This document shows, one piece after another, positions 31,841 through 43,523 of a DNA stretch of 64,000 nucleotides. The DNA is taken from assembly GCA_905147135.1 (NCBI GenBank), contig LR990040.1, positions 25,247,857 through 25,311,856 of the forward strand, given 5' to 3'. The position numbers and the translations under genes are program-made. How positions within the stretch are numbered: the first letter of the stretch is position 1; each line of letters begins with the position of its first letter. The notes below the pieces were generated by a model. That model saw only the letters and a program-made list of their open reading frames with translations. It was not told the DNA's origin and searched no databases. This stretch comes from Blastobasis lacticolella (Eukaryota; Arthropoda; Insecta; Lepidoptera; Blastobasidae).

Positions 31841-34003
31841 CGGGTTTGTCTGCGCCTGATCTTTGGTTCTTTTAAACCAACACGCACATACTCGGTATGG
31901 CTCACATAAACAACTAGTACTAGCCATTGAATCCTTCAAACCAAACCCCGCAACAGGGCAGCATCCGGATATCAGCGGCTAAGAACCAGGCTACACATTA
32001 ACATCAGCTAGTTCTATCCGTTGAATCCTTCAAACCACACCCCGCAACAGGGCAGGATCCGGATATCAGCGGCTAAGAACCAGGGCACACATTAACATCA
32101 GCTAGTTCAATCCGTTGAATCCTTCAAACCAAACCCCGCAACAGGGCAGGATCTGGATATCAACAGCACAGACCAGGATACACAAACATATATCTACCAT
32201 CTGTTTCTGACTACTGACTCCTCTCCCAACTCCCGCACAGAGTATGGTCCGGATGACAGCATCAGGTGTCCAGAATAAACATAAACACACATACACTATC
32301 TGGTTCTAATTACTGACTCCTATACCAACTCAAGCACAGAGTATGGTTCGGATGACAGCGTCAGGTGTCCAGGTTAGGGTACCAACATACCAACTAATAC
32401 AACGCCTGTGTATTGTCTTACAGAACCATTATTCTGTCCAACTTAACTACATCGTATTATGAAACTTCGTACACAATTTCCTTTTCTACACAAAGGATAT
32501 CTTTATCACTGTTATGATTGTTAAGGACCTCCAATCCTAGGTGCAACTATCTGTACAATAGCGTTATGAACGCTCGGAATAAATTACCAAAACATTTTAT
32601 TTTTATTTTTAGCCATCTCTGTCCCACTGCAGGGCAAAGGCCTCCCGGTCGAATGCTTTCCTCGGCCAATCCTTAGAAAAGGCGTCCAACTCGTCCCGCC
32701 ATCTCCGATACTCATCATAGATATTTTTGCCCAGTCCCACTTCGGGTTGGCAGCTTTTTAACCCCTATCGGCGAATTGATATTTGGAGCGCAATACACTG
32801 TTTCTTATACGGTCCGACAATTTGACTCTCAAGATACTGCGCTTCATGGCTCGCTGGCCTCGAGTGCGGACTTCTGATGATCCGTTAAAAACCATAACAT
32901 CAGTAGACTAAATTAATTAAAGTAATTGGTGAACTCTTTCAATGACAAAATTGCCGTCAAGTATCAAATACAGTGACATGGGTGATAATTAGATCACGCT
33001 TCTGCTATAATCGTGTCATCCAAGATATTTATAGCACAACAAAGTACCTATGCAGGTACAACTCTCAAGGCTGCGGTAAGTAGGTAACGTACCTATCTAA
33101 TCAACATTAACAACAAATACTTACTCGTAAGTAAGTAACTTACGATCACTTTTTCCTGACTATCTTGAAAAACGAGGATGATCTATCACATCCTAACCTA
33201 CCATACAAAATACTGTCAGTGTGGACTCTCTCTCCAAAGCCTAGCTCCCTTTCTCTCGAGAGAGGATTCTAACGTTACGTTGTTAATTGATGGAAAGCTT
33301 TGCACGTAAATTCGAACATGTTTGTTGTGACCTAAACCAAAATCTGAGAAGTACTCATAAAGACATGTCAAGCTCCTAGAGTTAGATAAGTAATAATTAT
33401 TATTATTGACATTTTTTGCTAAACCGAGTAGTAAATGTCTGTAACTACATATGTTGTATTGCTGAGGCTCAACCGCGCTTGCTCAGTGTTGACTTGATGG
33501 GTTGGTATCTATATCTTCTGGGTCTATGAGTTACGAACAAAATACAAATCAAGACTTCCCAGCCTACTTTTATCACGCGACAATTGATTTCATTGTATCA
33601 TTGTAATAGCATAACATTAACTATCCAATGAGACACACTAAAAGAGTCTATAACTAAATCGTGCAGGTATCCGAAGAGTTGGAAACTCCAGTCAGCGCTA
33701 CACTGTACCAAGCGACGGAACGCAGCCAATGGAAGCAGTTACTTGATAAAGGTAGGAGTTACCACACTCTGCATCAAATGACCGACCAAGAGGAAAGCCT
33801 ATGCCGCAACTGTAACTAAGTCTAAATTGACTTTCAACAAGTACATGCTCCTCTCACCCTACTCATTTACTCATTCTACTCATCAAGGGCATGTGATTTA
33901 CCACACGCTTTGACCAAAGATAATATGAAATAAAATCAGTATCTTCAACCAAACTATGTCATACTATCAATTAAGAGTTTCTCATGAGGCTTAAAACAAC
34001 TCA

Positions 34004-34437
34004 CCGAAACACCACCGAAGCCCCCATACGACCACTAGGCACTTAGCTAATAAAACTTACCCGTCTGGTACGTGAGCCATCAGTTAACTTTAAGAAAATA
34101 AACCATAACACACATATTTATTGATATAACCTTCCTCGACAGTCACCTTGTTCTCACTTTGTAGCATCAATTTCGTCCTGTCGAGTTACCACGTCCATCA
34201 ATCTAGTTCCCCTAGCATGTAGCATCGCCGAAACACCACCGAAGCCCCCATACGACTTACCTAATAAAACTTACCCGTCTGGTACGTGAGCCATCAGTTA
34301 ACTTTAAGAAACTAAACCATAACACACATATTGATTGATATAACCTTCCTCGACAGTCACCTTGTTCTCACTTTGTATCATCAATTTCGTCATGTCGAGT
34401 TACCACGTCCATCAATCTAGTTCCCCTAAGCATGTAA
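34004..34437. repeat. 224-bp tandem duplication private to the right arm
   Basis: ccgaaacaccaccgaagccc begins units at 34004 and 34228. The second unit lacks about 16 bases near its start. The matching left-arm region (about 27830-28030) is single, so this arose after the arms separated. Confidence 0.85.
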
Positions 34438-36539
34438 AATTAAGACTTTCTTTTACGGCATTACATTTATAAGATTGTGTAATATTTATTACCTATTATG
34501 AAATTAAGTCACACAAAGTAAGTATCTACTACAGCCTTAGCATGATCAATTAAAACATAATTATTTTTCACAAGTTCCACTTTCATCAAAATATACTCTA
34601 CCCATTGCGACCGGTTTCTAACAAATCATGATCAGTATCTTCGTCCTCATCAAGAATATATTATCATTTGTAACAAACTGGCCAAAGCAAGTGTCACAAA
34701 CTGGCTCCAGAACCTCTCCTATGAAACTGTTGAGTGCCCAATTCGTCCTTCAAATTAGTTTCCTGCTATCCTCCGTTTTACCAAATACATAACACAATGC
34801 AATACACAATACACATACATTAGTATAAAATAATGCTATAGAATGCTATTAGCTTGTAAGTCCAATGTTCTCTTCAAAAGTACTGTTTGGCAAAATGAAC
34901 ATTATTTCCGCTAGCTGGTGGTATAGCACAGGCTGCCACCTACTTTACCTACAGCTTGATCAATTGTGTATGGCTAAGTACTTGCTCAATAAAAAATTTA
35001 TTATTAGCATGACATTCCATTAAGAATACACTACACAAATAATTATCTAAACCTAAGTAGATCTATTTAAAACTTGAAATAGTGAGCCTTGACTTCACCT
35101 TTAGTGTAAAATCACTAAACACCCAAATCATCATCGTTCACCTGCTCCATCTCAAAAACCTAAATATCTTAAGGCTCTTGACAAAATGTTGATAGAGGTG
35201 CACAAAAGCATTAAATAATTATTTCACACTGTACCATTATGCTCCTACATCCAATTCAATGTTTGTATGCCTCCAATAAGGCTAAACATGTTGTGGTGAT
35301 ACAAACAACTTTCTGTTTCCAACAAAGACTACTCTGGACCACTTGGGCAGGGAGAATCCGCACAGCAGCAGGGTAACAATTTAACTGACACAGCGGTCAC
35401 AACATCATTATGGATTTATGATAATACCAGCAACATAATATTGAAGAGTGTAAGTAGGCAAGTACATCACCTGCAATTAAATTCAATTTGAAACTTCTTC
35501 ATCATAATTTTTTGTAAATAAATTACTTGCTGCTACAATATCAATTGTTTGTATTAAGCTCTGTACAAATAGCTATGGGTGCTATGATATTGACACTCCC
35601 AGAGAGTTTCGTTTGGAATAGAAATAAGCTCCATGGCAATCTAAGAATTAGAATTGCTTATTTATTGTACAGGTTACTTAATGACAAGAAAACTTGAAAC
35701 ATGAAGTTAAATGTAATCATGACTCACTATGTAAATCAGTATTACATTATAGTATCTGCATACATACACCACATATATTCCAAATAAAGAATTGAATAAG
35801 AACACAAATAACAACCCGTACAATAAAATTTCAAATCAGTCTCTTCAAACCGTTCCAACATGGGAACGATGGGAATCCAACCCAAATCCATTGGCATAGC
35901 CTCTTAGAAACATAATTATACTATTAGGCTCTGACAGGGCCTATCCCAACAATCAATAGGTAGGTTATTACATCTTAATCTTCAACTTATTACATCATTC
36001 TGCTATTATGAAATTAAATTCAATGTATAAAATTCTCTTGGATATTTACTGAAATAATCAAATCAATATAGGTACCATGACTGGGTATATTGAATGGTTT
36101 GGGAGCACATTCAAAAGGAGCACAATTTATGATGGTAGGCTCTGTACCTGTACGGCAGGATTTATAAAAATGGGACCAATTAAACTGTTGATACGGGACA
36201 ATATAATAAAATAGCATTTGACACCGGACCTGAATACCATAGTTACCACAATTACAAACCTTATACTTTGTTTTGTTGATCTCTTACACGATGTGATCAC
36301 AATGAGGGGAACCTCATATTCCTTTCTCTTCCTTGTAGGCATGAGCCATTTGACAACAACATGATTTGCTCTCTGTTTTGTTGTAGCGGGACTCGTATAC
36401 ATCGAATAAGAGAGGAATCAGACGTCCAGTGGTAACCAGTTGTCTGTTGGTAAGACTTACCTTCCATAGGAACGACCTCACCTTGGTGTGATTATCATAT
36501 TCAGATTCACTTCTGATATCGGGGCCCTAGAGTCTAGAT

Positions 36540-36763
36540 AGCCGACATCATTATAATTGGATCTATCATCACCATTTTAACATCAGGGCCGACGTTTCCA
36601 GCGCGGCGCATGAGGGCCCGCGGTCCACCACGACACAATCTTACAACGTCGTTAGTTTAAAGGCTATGGTATTGGTATTCGTGACTTATATAGCAATTCC
36701 TTGTGGGTGCTTGATTTCTGGTGTTAATCAAAACAAGAACATTACAGCGCACAATAATGCGTG
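36540..36763 (-). mobile_element. Terminal repeat E, copy 3, first part (inverted)
   Basis: Reverse complement of E up to the motif gcacaataatgcgtg, where the sequence changes into provirus DNA. The remainder of E is found at 43941-44055, on the far side of the provirus and palindrome. Confidence 0.88.
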
Positions 36764-36770
36764 TCGTTCA

Positions 36771-37071
36771 TGTTACATCCGTACCTACCCTTAGAACCGC
36801 TGACCACTGAAACCTACTTGACGACATCGATCACGCCACCGATATGTGCAAGCGAAGTCCAACCGGCACGAGGCACCGACGCAGCGTTTTACCTCATTGC
36901 AACACATTTCCGCTCGCCCCGCATCGGTATTTTTGCGAATGTATAAAATCACTTTTAGACCTAACATTGGCTAACTGAGACGTACTTTTAATCTGTAATT
37001 TTTAATTATTAATAAATTAAGTTAATTAATTTTCGTCTTTTTTTCAATCCTTCGACTGTGACCTTCGTATT
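36771..37071 (+). mobile_element. 5' LTR of an errantivirus-like provirus
   Basis: About 301 bp run from tgttacatccgtacc to the base before the primer site at 37072. It includes a TATA-like tataaaa at 36942-36948 and an aataaa at 37009-37014, in the right order for U3 and R. The start is supported by reuse of the same first 20 or so bases in the palindrome at 43461-43521. Seven bases (36764-36770) between E and this start are unexplained. Confidence 0.75.
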
Positions 37072-37089
37072 TGGCGCAGTCTTGGTAGG
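37072..37089 (+). promoter_or_regulatory. Primer-binding site (tRNA-Ser type)
   Basis: tggcgcagtcttggtagg matches the primer-site pattern of the 17.6/297/TED group of gypsy-like retroelements, and lies directly inside the LTR. A 0.27-kb leader without genes follows. Confidence 0.8.
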
Positions 37090-37356
37090 ATTCTCGCGAT
37101 CGGTAAGAGAAGATTTCCGTTTCCGTATATCTTGATCGAGCCGTCGGTGGCTCTCAAGCCACGAGCAGAGAATCCAGAACTTACGCAGCGTCACAGCTTC
37201 CGGAGGAGTATCCAGAAATCGATACACGGAAAAGACGAAAACCAGTATGTTCCTGTGAGTACCTTTGAATCAATCTAGGGTTGCTACATTTTCCTTTTAA
37301 GTCATTTTCTTTTCCTTAATTATATGTATTTCATTTCCTGTGTGTAAGTTTATTAT

Positions 37357-38739
37357 ATGTGCAGTGCTAAGATTTTCCATCCCAGGCGATCGAGTACTCC
37401 TAGGTTAGATAGAGAATTTAGAAATAGAATATTAGATAGTAATAGATTTTTGAGCGATTCTGATTCTCAAACTGATAGTGAAATTGCAATGGCGGACTAT
37501 GACAGTGTATTTAAAGCCCTCCGCTTGGTTCCCGATTTCGATGGGAATGCAAATGTCTTGCCGCGATTTATTAAGTTATGTGACCAACTCGTATCAGAGT
37601 TTAGTGAACTCGAACAGCCGTCGCTTTTGGTTGCCTTATTGAACGGCATTTTAAATAGAATAACAGGGCCCGCAGCTCGTTTAATTAATATTAGCGGAGT
37701 TCCCGGAGACTGGCAGGGAATACGTAGAGCACTTATTAATAACTTTGCCGACCATCGAGATGAGGTAGCTCTATACAATGACCTTTCAATAATCACTCAA
37801 AGCTCAAGTACACCCCAAGAGTTTTATGAACAGTGTCAAAATCTTTTTAGCACAATGATGACCTACGTCTCGCTTCACGAGACTATTGAGAGCACTATTA
37901 ATTCAAAATGCGACTTGTATAAAAAATTGACCCTTCAGGCATTTTTACGAGGATTAAAAGAACCTTTGGGATCCCGGATTCGATGTATGCGACCGGAAAC
38001 CATAGAAAAAGCACTAGAGTTTGTTCATGAGGAGTCCAACATCCTATATTTGCAAAAGCGCAGTAATGAAAGTGTTCCCGACAGGAAGCCAAACTCACTA
38101 AACAATAATCATCCCTTTAAACCCCAATTTGGTAACTTTGCACCCTCTAGACCGTCAGATTTTTATATGATGCCAGGTCCCTCTCGAGCTAATTTTAATG
38201 CGCCCCAGCATTTTCCACAAACGACTAGACCAAATTATAATCATGGGTTCCAGAATAGAGGTCCCACTCGCACTCAGCAAATGTTTGCAGCACCTCTTCC
38301 TAACCAGACCTCCCGTGGATTTAATGTACCACAGCGTAGCTTCATGCCTCCTTCTAACAACACCCCTCGTCCCATGAGCGGGGTTAATCATTTCACCCCG
38401 AGGAACCTGCCCTCGACCGGCATGCAAGGTCATAACTGGGCTACGCAAGGCAACCCTCCGGCCAGTAACTACTTCAAAAGCCGTCAAATGAACTACACTG
38501 AGTGTTACGACCCCGAGTTTCAATATGAAGCACACGACTACTATTACGACAGTCCCGATCACTCATATTATTATGAGGCCACGCCTGATTATTCCCACGA
38601 TAGCGACCAACAGCTGTCCTACCCGGCACTGTGCCCGAACTATCCCGGCACTCTCGACTTTCCCAGAGAGCAAGACGACTCAGTTCCGTCCGCATCTCAA
38701 AATTTTCAGAAGGCTCCGAACCCAGAAAAGCCAAAATAG
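37357..38739 (+). CDS. gag: Errantivirus-like Gag
   Basis: An open frame of 460 codons follows the leader. The first ATG is at 37357. A second ATG at 37489 (MADYDSVFKALRLVPDFDG) starts the conserved-looking part and is the more likely start. The protein has an alpha-helical-looking N-terminal half (about residues 45-250) like gypsy-group Gag. It then has a long N, P, S, Q-rich tail without a zinc knuckle, which is normal for insect errantiviruses. It ends at the TAG at 38737-38739, overlapping the pol frame by about 100 bp in the -1 relation. No stop or frameshift interrupts it. It would form particles in the cytoplasm. Confidence 0.88.
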   Translation: MCSAKIFHPRRSSTPRLDREFRNRILDSNRFLSDSDSQTDSEIAMADYDSVFKALRLVPDFDGNANVLPRFIKLCDQLVSEFSELEQPSLLVALLNGILNRITGPAARLINISGVPGDWQGIRRALINNFADHRDEVALYNDLSIITQSSSTPQEFYEQCQNLFSTMMTYVSLHETIESTINSKCDLYKKLTLQAFLRGLKEPLGSRIRCMRPETIEKALEFVHEESNILYLQKRSNESVPDRKPNSLNNNHPFKPQFGNFAPSRPSDFYMMPGPSRANFNAPQHFPQTTRPNYNHGFQNRGPTRTQQMFAAPLPNQTSRGFNVPQRSFMPPSNNTPRPMSGVNHFTPRNLPSTGMQGHNWATQGNPPASNYFKSRQMNYTECYDPEFQYEAHDYYYDSPDHSYYYEATPDYSHDSDQQLSYPALCPNYPGTLDFPREQDDSVPSASQNFQKAPNPEKPK

Positions 38740-41700
38740 AGGTCAACCTTCAGACCCAACGTCAGTTACCTTTCATACAGATAGCTGACCCTCCTCTCAA
38801 ATTTTTATTGGACACTGGAGCCAATCAATCTTTTATTTCTCCCGAGGCAGTGGAAAGATACTTTCCCCATATTCCTTTAAATTACGAACCCTTTGAGGTC
38901 ACTAATGTTCATGCCACTAGCAGAAATAATTACTCCATAACATTACCGTGTTTTAGAGAATTAAACGAGAATGATAAAATTAATTTATTCATTTACAAGT
39001 TCCACGAATACTTCGATGGGCTTATCGGACTAGATCTTTTAAACAAATGGGAGTCAAGTATCGACTTGAAACACAAAACCCTTAGGACGCGCCGCGCGAA
39101 TAATCCTATCATAATGTATGACTCACGTAATTGCAATTTTTATGAAGAGATAATTCCGGCAAATACATCTAAAGTTCTTAAAATACCCATTAACATACAT
39201 GACTGTGAGGCTTACATCCCTGAGCAAAGAATATCGGGTTGTATAGTTAGGGAATGCCTAACTAACGTAACTAAAAGCCGTGGTTTAGTGGAAGTAATAA
39301 ATGACACCGCGAACGATGTAATCTTTTCGCTCGATAGCCCGCTCGGCGCCGAGGTTTATAATGTTGAGTGCAGTCGCACTAGTGCGCCCGCGACGTCACG
39401 CGCCGCGCAAGTTCTGTCTCGCTTGCGCACGGACCATCTCAACCCTGAGGAGCGCACCAATTTAGAATCCTTGTGCGCTCAGTATTCCGACGTGTTTTAT
39501 ATTGAAGGTGAAGCATTAACATTCACGAATAAAATAAAACACTCAATTAAAACTACTGATGAGATACCCATCTATACAAAGAGTTACCGTTACCCTTTCA
39601 TACATCGCGAAGAGGTTCAAAGTCAAATTAGTAAAATGTTGGAACAAGGTATTATCAGACCCTCAGATTCCGCGTGGAGCTCGCCCATTTGGGTTGTGCC
39701 TAAAAAGATGGACGCGTCAGGGAAAGTTAAGTGGCGTCTTGTCGTTGATTTTAGAAAATTAAACGAGAAGACGATCGACGATAAATACCCTATTCCAAAC
39801 ATTGCAGACGTCCTAGATAAACTCGGTAACTGCCAGTATTTCACCACCTTAGATCTGGCAAGTGGGTTTTACCAAGTAGAAATGGACCCCCAAGATATAC
39901 CCAAAACAGCCTTCAACGTAGAACACGGTCACTACGAATTTTTACGTATGCCCATGGGACTAAAGAACTCCCCATCTACTTTCCAACGGGTTATGGACCA
40001 TGTCCTCAGAGGTCTACAAAATCAGATCTGCTTGGTATATCTTGACGATATAATTATATTCAGTACCTCCTTACAAGAGCATATGAATAATTTACAGAAA
40101 GTGTTCGACAGACTTAGGGAATCTAACTTCAAGATTCAAATGGATAAATCTGAATTTTTGAAGTTAGAAACCGCCTATTTAGGGCACGTTATCACTAAAG
40201 ATGGCATTAAGCCAAATCCCGATAAGATCGTCGCGATCCAAAAATTCCCTTTGCCTAAAACATCTACGGAGATAAAGCGTTTCTTAGGGCTCTTAGGTTA
40301 TTATAGGAAGTTTATCCCGAATTTCGCTAAGGTGACGAAACCCATGACTCAATGCCTTAAAAAGGGATCTAAAATAGATATTCATAATCCAGAGTACATT
40401 AACTGTTTCGAACATTGCAAGAAACTTCTAACCAATGATCCGATTTTACAGTACCCGGACTTTTTAAAAGAGTTTATACTAACGACCGACGCCTCGAAGT
40501 TAGCTATAGGCGCCGTTCTCTCTCAAGGCCCCATAGGCTCGGATAAACCGATAGCTTATGCATCTCGTACTCTTAACACTAGTAAGATAAACTATAGTAC
40601 CATAGAGAAAGAACTTTTAGCTATAGTTTTCGCTTGCAAGTACTTCCGCCCTTACTTATTTGGACGAAAGTTTGTGGTAGTTACAGACCATAAACCGCTT
40701 AAATGGATGATGAGTCTTAAGGAGCCTAACTCGCGCTTAACGCGTTGGAGACTCAAGTTAAGTGAGTACAACTTCACTGTCCTTTATAAAGAGGGCAAGT
40801 ACAATGTCAACACGGACGCCCTCTCGCGAATAGAGATAAATAACGAGGAGACTTCATCTTTAGCTGTCAACCACTCAGAAGCGCCTTTAGCGCCTGGTTC
40901 GTCTACGGAGACCGTCCACACTAGTGAAGAAAATCCAATTTTAGAAATCCCGATAACAGATGAACCTTTAAACCGATTTAGCCGCCAGATCTGCTTCACA
41001 GTTGTCGGTGATATAAAAAAGAAACCAGTTGTTAGTAAGCCTTTTGAATCACACACTCGTACCACCATTCAAATCTCGGAATATAATCTTGAAAATGACG
41101 TAATTAACTCAGTAAAAGAATACGTCAATCCCAAAGTAAAGACAGGAATAATTATTTATCCCCAATTGGCTATGTATCAAATCATTCCGGTAATTCAAAA
41201 ACACTTCAAACATTCCGCTATGCATCTCGTCTTAACTAAAGTAGAGATAGAAAACGTGAAGGATTATTTACGCCAGCAGGAGATAATTAAAGCCTACCAT
41301 GAGGGTAAAACGAACCACAGAGGCATTAACGAGTGTCATCTTGCATTGTCAAAAAAATACTACTTTCCGAAAATGAAAGATCAAATTGCGAAGTATATAA
41401 ACGAATGCAGTATTTGCGGTCAAGCGAAGTACGACCGCAACCCCATCAGGCAGCGATTTTGCATAGTTCCACCCCCTACGAAACCATTCGAGATAGTTCA
41501 TCTTGATCTCCTCACCATCGAAAATGAAAAATATCTCACTTTTATCGACGCATTTTCTAAATACGCGCAAGCCTACCACCTCCGCGATGCTACAGCCATA
41601 AGCGTTGTACAGTCCCTGTTAAAGCTGTTTTCCCATCACGGTGTCCCTATAACGATTGTCACGGATCAGGGTCCTGAATTTACAAACCAAGTCTTTATGG

Positions 41701-42191
41701 AATTCGTCCGAGTCCATAAGATTCAACATCATAAAATTCTCGCTCACTCCCCCAACGATAATGGTATGGTGGAGAGATTTCACGCTACCCTTTTGGAACA
41801 CTTACGTATTCTAAAGTTAGAACGTCGCGGTGAACCTGCAGTTAACCTAGTACCTTACGCTGTTTTAGGTTATAATAATTCGATCCACAGTTTCACAAAA
41901 TGCCGTCCTATAGAGATAATCGTAGGTCACTTCGATCCAAGAGACCCCCTTGACATCGACCTCTCGGAGCATTTACTCCAACAGTACGTACAGGACCATA
42001 GGAAACGCATGACTGAGGTCTATAACATTCTTAACGAGACCTCCCTCCATCAGAGGACTCAGCTAACTGAAACCGAAATAAGGATCGAGAACCTGAAAGG
42101 GAATATGAGCCCGACCAGCAGGTGTTCATTCGTAACCCGAAGGCTAGCCGTCAAAAGCTCGCGCCTAGGTTTACCCAGGATATTGTATTAG
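38631..42191 (+). CDS. pol: Errantivirus-like Pol, frameshifted near its C-terminus
   Basis: This long frame lies -1 relative to gag. Protease: FLLDTGANQSFI at about residue 58. Reverse transcriptase: WRLVVDFRKLNEKT, FTTLDLASGFYQVE and catalytic YLDDIIIFS near residue 470 (40036). RNase H: TTDASKLAIGAVL near residue 618 and TDHKPLKWMM. Integrase: zinc domain with CSICGQ near residue 928, then the catalytic acids in HLDLL (about 956), VTDQGPEFT (about 1010) and NDNGMVERF (about 1041). The frame changes near 42096-42105, and the rest of the integrase tail lies in the next frame to 42346. Translation is probably as Gag-Pol through the slippery site at 38700-38706. The enzymes look otherwise complete, so the provirus is fairly young. 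Confidence 0.92.
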   Translation: MPELSRHSRLSQRARRLSSVRISKFSEGSEPRKAKIEVNLQTQRQLPFIQIADPPLKFLLDTGANQSFISPEAVERYFPHIPLNYEPFEVTNVHATSRNNYSITLPCFRELNENDKINLFIYKFHEYFDGLIGLDLLNKWESSIDLKHKTLRTRRANNPIIMYDSRNCNFYEEIIPANTSKVLKIPINIHDCEAYIPEQRISGCIVRECLTNVTKSRGLVEVINDTANDVIFSLDSPLGAEVYNVECSRTSAPATSRAAQVLSRLRTDHLNPEERTNLESLCAQYSDVFYIEGEALTFTNKIKHSIKTTDEIPIYTKSYRYPFIHREEVQSQISKMLEQGIIRPSDSAWSSPIWVVPKKMDASGKVKWRLVVDFRKLNEKTIDDKYPIPNIADVLDKLGNCQYFTTLDLASGFYQVEMDPQDIPKTAFNVEHGHYEFLRMPMGLKNSPSTFQRVMDHVLRGLQNQICLVYLDDIIIFSTSLQEHMNNLQKVFDRLRESNFKIQMDKSEFLKLETAYLGHVITKDGIKPNPDKIVAIQKFPLPKTSTEIKRFLGLLGYYRKFIPNFAKVTKPMTQCLKKGSKIDIHNPEYINCFEHCKKLLTNDPILQYPDFLKEFILTTDASKLAIGAVLSQGPIGSDKPIAYASRTLNTSKINYSTIEKELLAIVFACKYFRPYLFGRKFVVVTDHKPLKWMMSLKEPNSRLTRWRLKLSEYNFTVLYKEGKYNVNTDALSRIEINNEETSSLAVNHSEAPLAPGSSTETVHTSEENPILEIPITDEPLNRFSRQICFTVVGDIKKKPVVSKPFESHTRTTIQISEYNLENDVINSVKEYVNPKVKTGIIIYPQLAMYQIIPVIQKHFKHSAMHLVLTKVEIENVKDYLRQQEIIKAYHEGKTNHRGINECHLALSKKYYFPKMKDQIAKYINECSICGQAKYDRNPIRQRFCIVPPPTKPFEIVHLDLLTIENEKYLTFIDAFSKYAQAYHLRDATAISVVQSLLKLFSHHGVPITIVTDQGPEFTNQVFMEFVRVHKIQHHKILAHSPNDNGMVERFHATLLEHLRILKLERRGEPAVNLVPYAVLGYNNSIHSFTKCRPIEIIVGHFDPRDPLDIDLSEHLLQQYVQDHRKRMTEVYNILNETSLHQRTQLTETEIRIENLKGNMSPTSRCSFVTRRLAVKSSRLGLPRILY
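38700..38706 (+). promoter_or_regulatory. Candidate -1 frameshift heptamer (gag to pol)
   Basis: aaatttt lies in the gag frame as A AAT TTT, 11 codons before the gag stop and within the gag-pol overlap. This heptamer type is known at retroviral pro-pol junctions. I did not find a strong downstream stem, so the site is less certain than the one at 10624. Confidence 0.55.
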
Positions 42192-42299
42192 CCGACCTGC
42201 CGATACATATCTATACTAAGAAAAAGCGGAACCCAGTAGCCAAATCTCGCCTTAAGCGAGGCCCTAAAACCTCAACCTTGTTACAGGACACTACAACTA

Positions 42300-43005
42300 T
42301 TGACGCTTCTACTTCACGGGACGTTGGCGCTGGACATATCACTTGACAAACTGGATGATGGACCTGGGTTGATTCCGTTCAAGCTAGGAGACTCCCGCGT
42401 GATTTCCCACTATCACTCATTTATACAATACATTGACCTTAGAGATATGCAAAGTAAATTAGACTCAGTAGATAAGCAACTTCGTAATTTTAGACCTAGA
42501 TTAAATAATAAAACACTTTCCCTTTTTGAGCCCCATATGACTCATTTAGAATCAAAGCTTCAAAAGATTTCAGAACAATTAAGTACTTTTAAACCACAAA
42601 TAATAAAGAGAGGAATAATTGGCGGTCTCGGTTCAGTTATTAAAAGTATTTCAGGTAATTTGGATTATACAGACGCGATTCGATATGATAACGCGATAAA
42701 AGTTCTTGAAGGAAACCAAAATCGATTACAATCTGAAATTAATAACCACATTAGTTTAACTATTAGATGATATAGTTTACAATCAAAACAAAATTGAAAG
42801 CATTTTGACCAGTTTAATCGCTGAAGATAACACTAGAGAAGCAGATATAATCAGATATGGACATTTGTTGCAGTTTCTTAGTATAACATAGATAACTTAA
42901 GTGGAGAATTATTAACTATAGAAACCACCCTAGCTTTTATAAAAAGCTCTGGTTTCTCTCATACAATGCTTAGTTCTTATTCTCTTAAATTCATGTTAAA
43001 GATGT
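42300..43005 (+). pseudogene. env: Errantivirus-like env, broken and 3'-truncated
   Basis: The third frame of the provirus resembles the F-type envelope of insect gypsy-group retroviruses. It has helical heptad-like sequence around 42430-42600, a basic KRG site at about 42607 followed by the Gly-rich GIIGGLGS fusion-peptide-like stretch, then a conserved NLDYTDA segment. The first open part ends at 42768-42770. Recognisable env sequence goes on in other frames, with breaks near 42766 and near 42890. It is cut at about 43005, where inverted LTR sequence begins. The transmembrane region and cytoplasmic tail are absent, so no functional envelope can be made. Confidence 0.75.
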
Positions 43006-43043
43006 CGATGTCGTCAAGTAGGTTTCAGTGGTCAGCGGTTCTA
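43006..43043 (-). mobile_element. Inverted fragment of the provirus LTR
   Basis: gatgtcgtcaagtaggtttc and the following bases are the reverse complement of LTR positions at about 36794-36830. An LTR at the 3' end should be in the forward direction, so the provirus end has been rearranged. Confidence 0.8.
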
Positions 43044-43045
43044 AA

Positions 43046-43458
43046 GCGCGCTCCACATGTGGACAGTTCCGCGGGAACACGAGAATGTAGAGGGAGTATT
43101 CGTGTAGTCCCGTGCATGTTTGGCATGTCTCGCCTATTTCATAGACTAAGTAGAGATAGTTTGTTGTCGTCTCAATTCGATCGATTTTATATTTATATTT
43201 CTAGCGTTTTTTCCCGTAACAGGTTCGGGGTACACTTGACCATGATCCAGGATATTAGTTGATCAAGTAATTACAGTAGAGAAGCTGCCATCACCTCTGT
43301 GACCCTGTTTACAGTAGATTATCGATATTACACCGATGAATCGATAAAATGTCGCGCGTTTTGACACCACCACATCCCTAATAGGCGAGAATGTAGAGGG
43401 TCGACCAAAGTCCCGGCAAAAGTTTCGCCGGAAGTTTTGGCGAACATGTGGAGCGCGC
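43046..43458 (-). mobile_element. TTAA-flanked MITE, copy L (413 bp)
   Basis: Terminal inverted repeats are gcgcgctccacatgt and its complement. TTAA flanks one side (43459-43462) and TAAA the other (43042-43045). On the minus strand the flanks are provirus LTR on both sides, so this copy jumped into the LTR. TTAA targets are typical of piggyBac-like elements. The interior (about 43215-43320) contains the 3' part of the SINE family described at 61845. Confidence 0.82.
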
Positions 43459-43523
43459 TTAAGGGTAGGTACGGATGTAAAGCGCGCTCCACATGTTCGC
43501 TTTACATCCGTACCTACCCTTAA

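Larger units (their letters stand above)
31848..36763 (-). mobile_element. Right arm: inverted copy of the LTR-like element
   Basis: The reverse complement of the left copy, from its inner edge at 30885/31848 out to the terminal repeat, where an errantivirus-like insertion cuts it at 36763. Inner parts are almost identical to the left arm; outer parts carry more substitutions and small indels. It lacks both LINE insertions and the 189-bp MITE of the left copy. It has its own 224-bp duplication (34004-34437) and misses about 30 bp after the terminal repeat. No gene is encoded. It lacks the 3' end that the left copy has (30886-31286). Confidence 0.9.

Noticed and set aside
30437..32296. Identical 64-codon frame on both strands as a duplicated gene
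   Set aside because: Identity follows from the inverted repeat; the frame covers tandem repeat DNA and shows no protein features.
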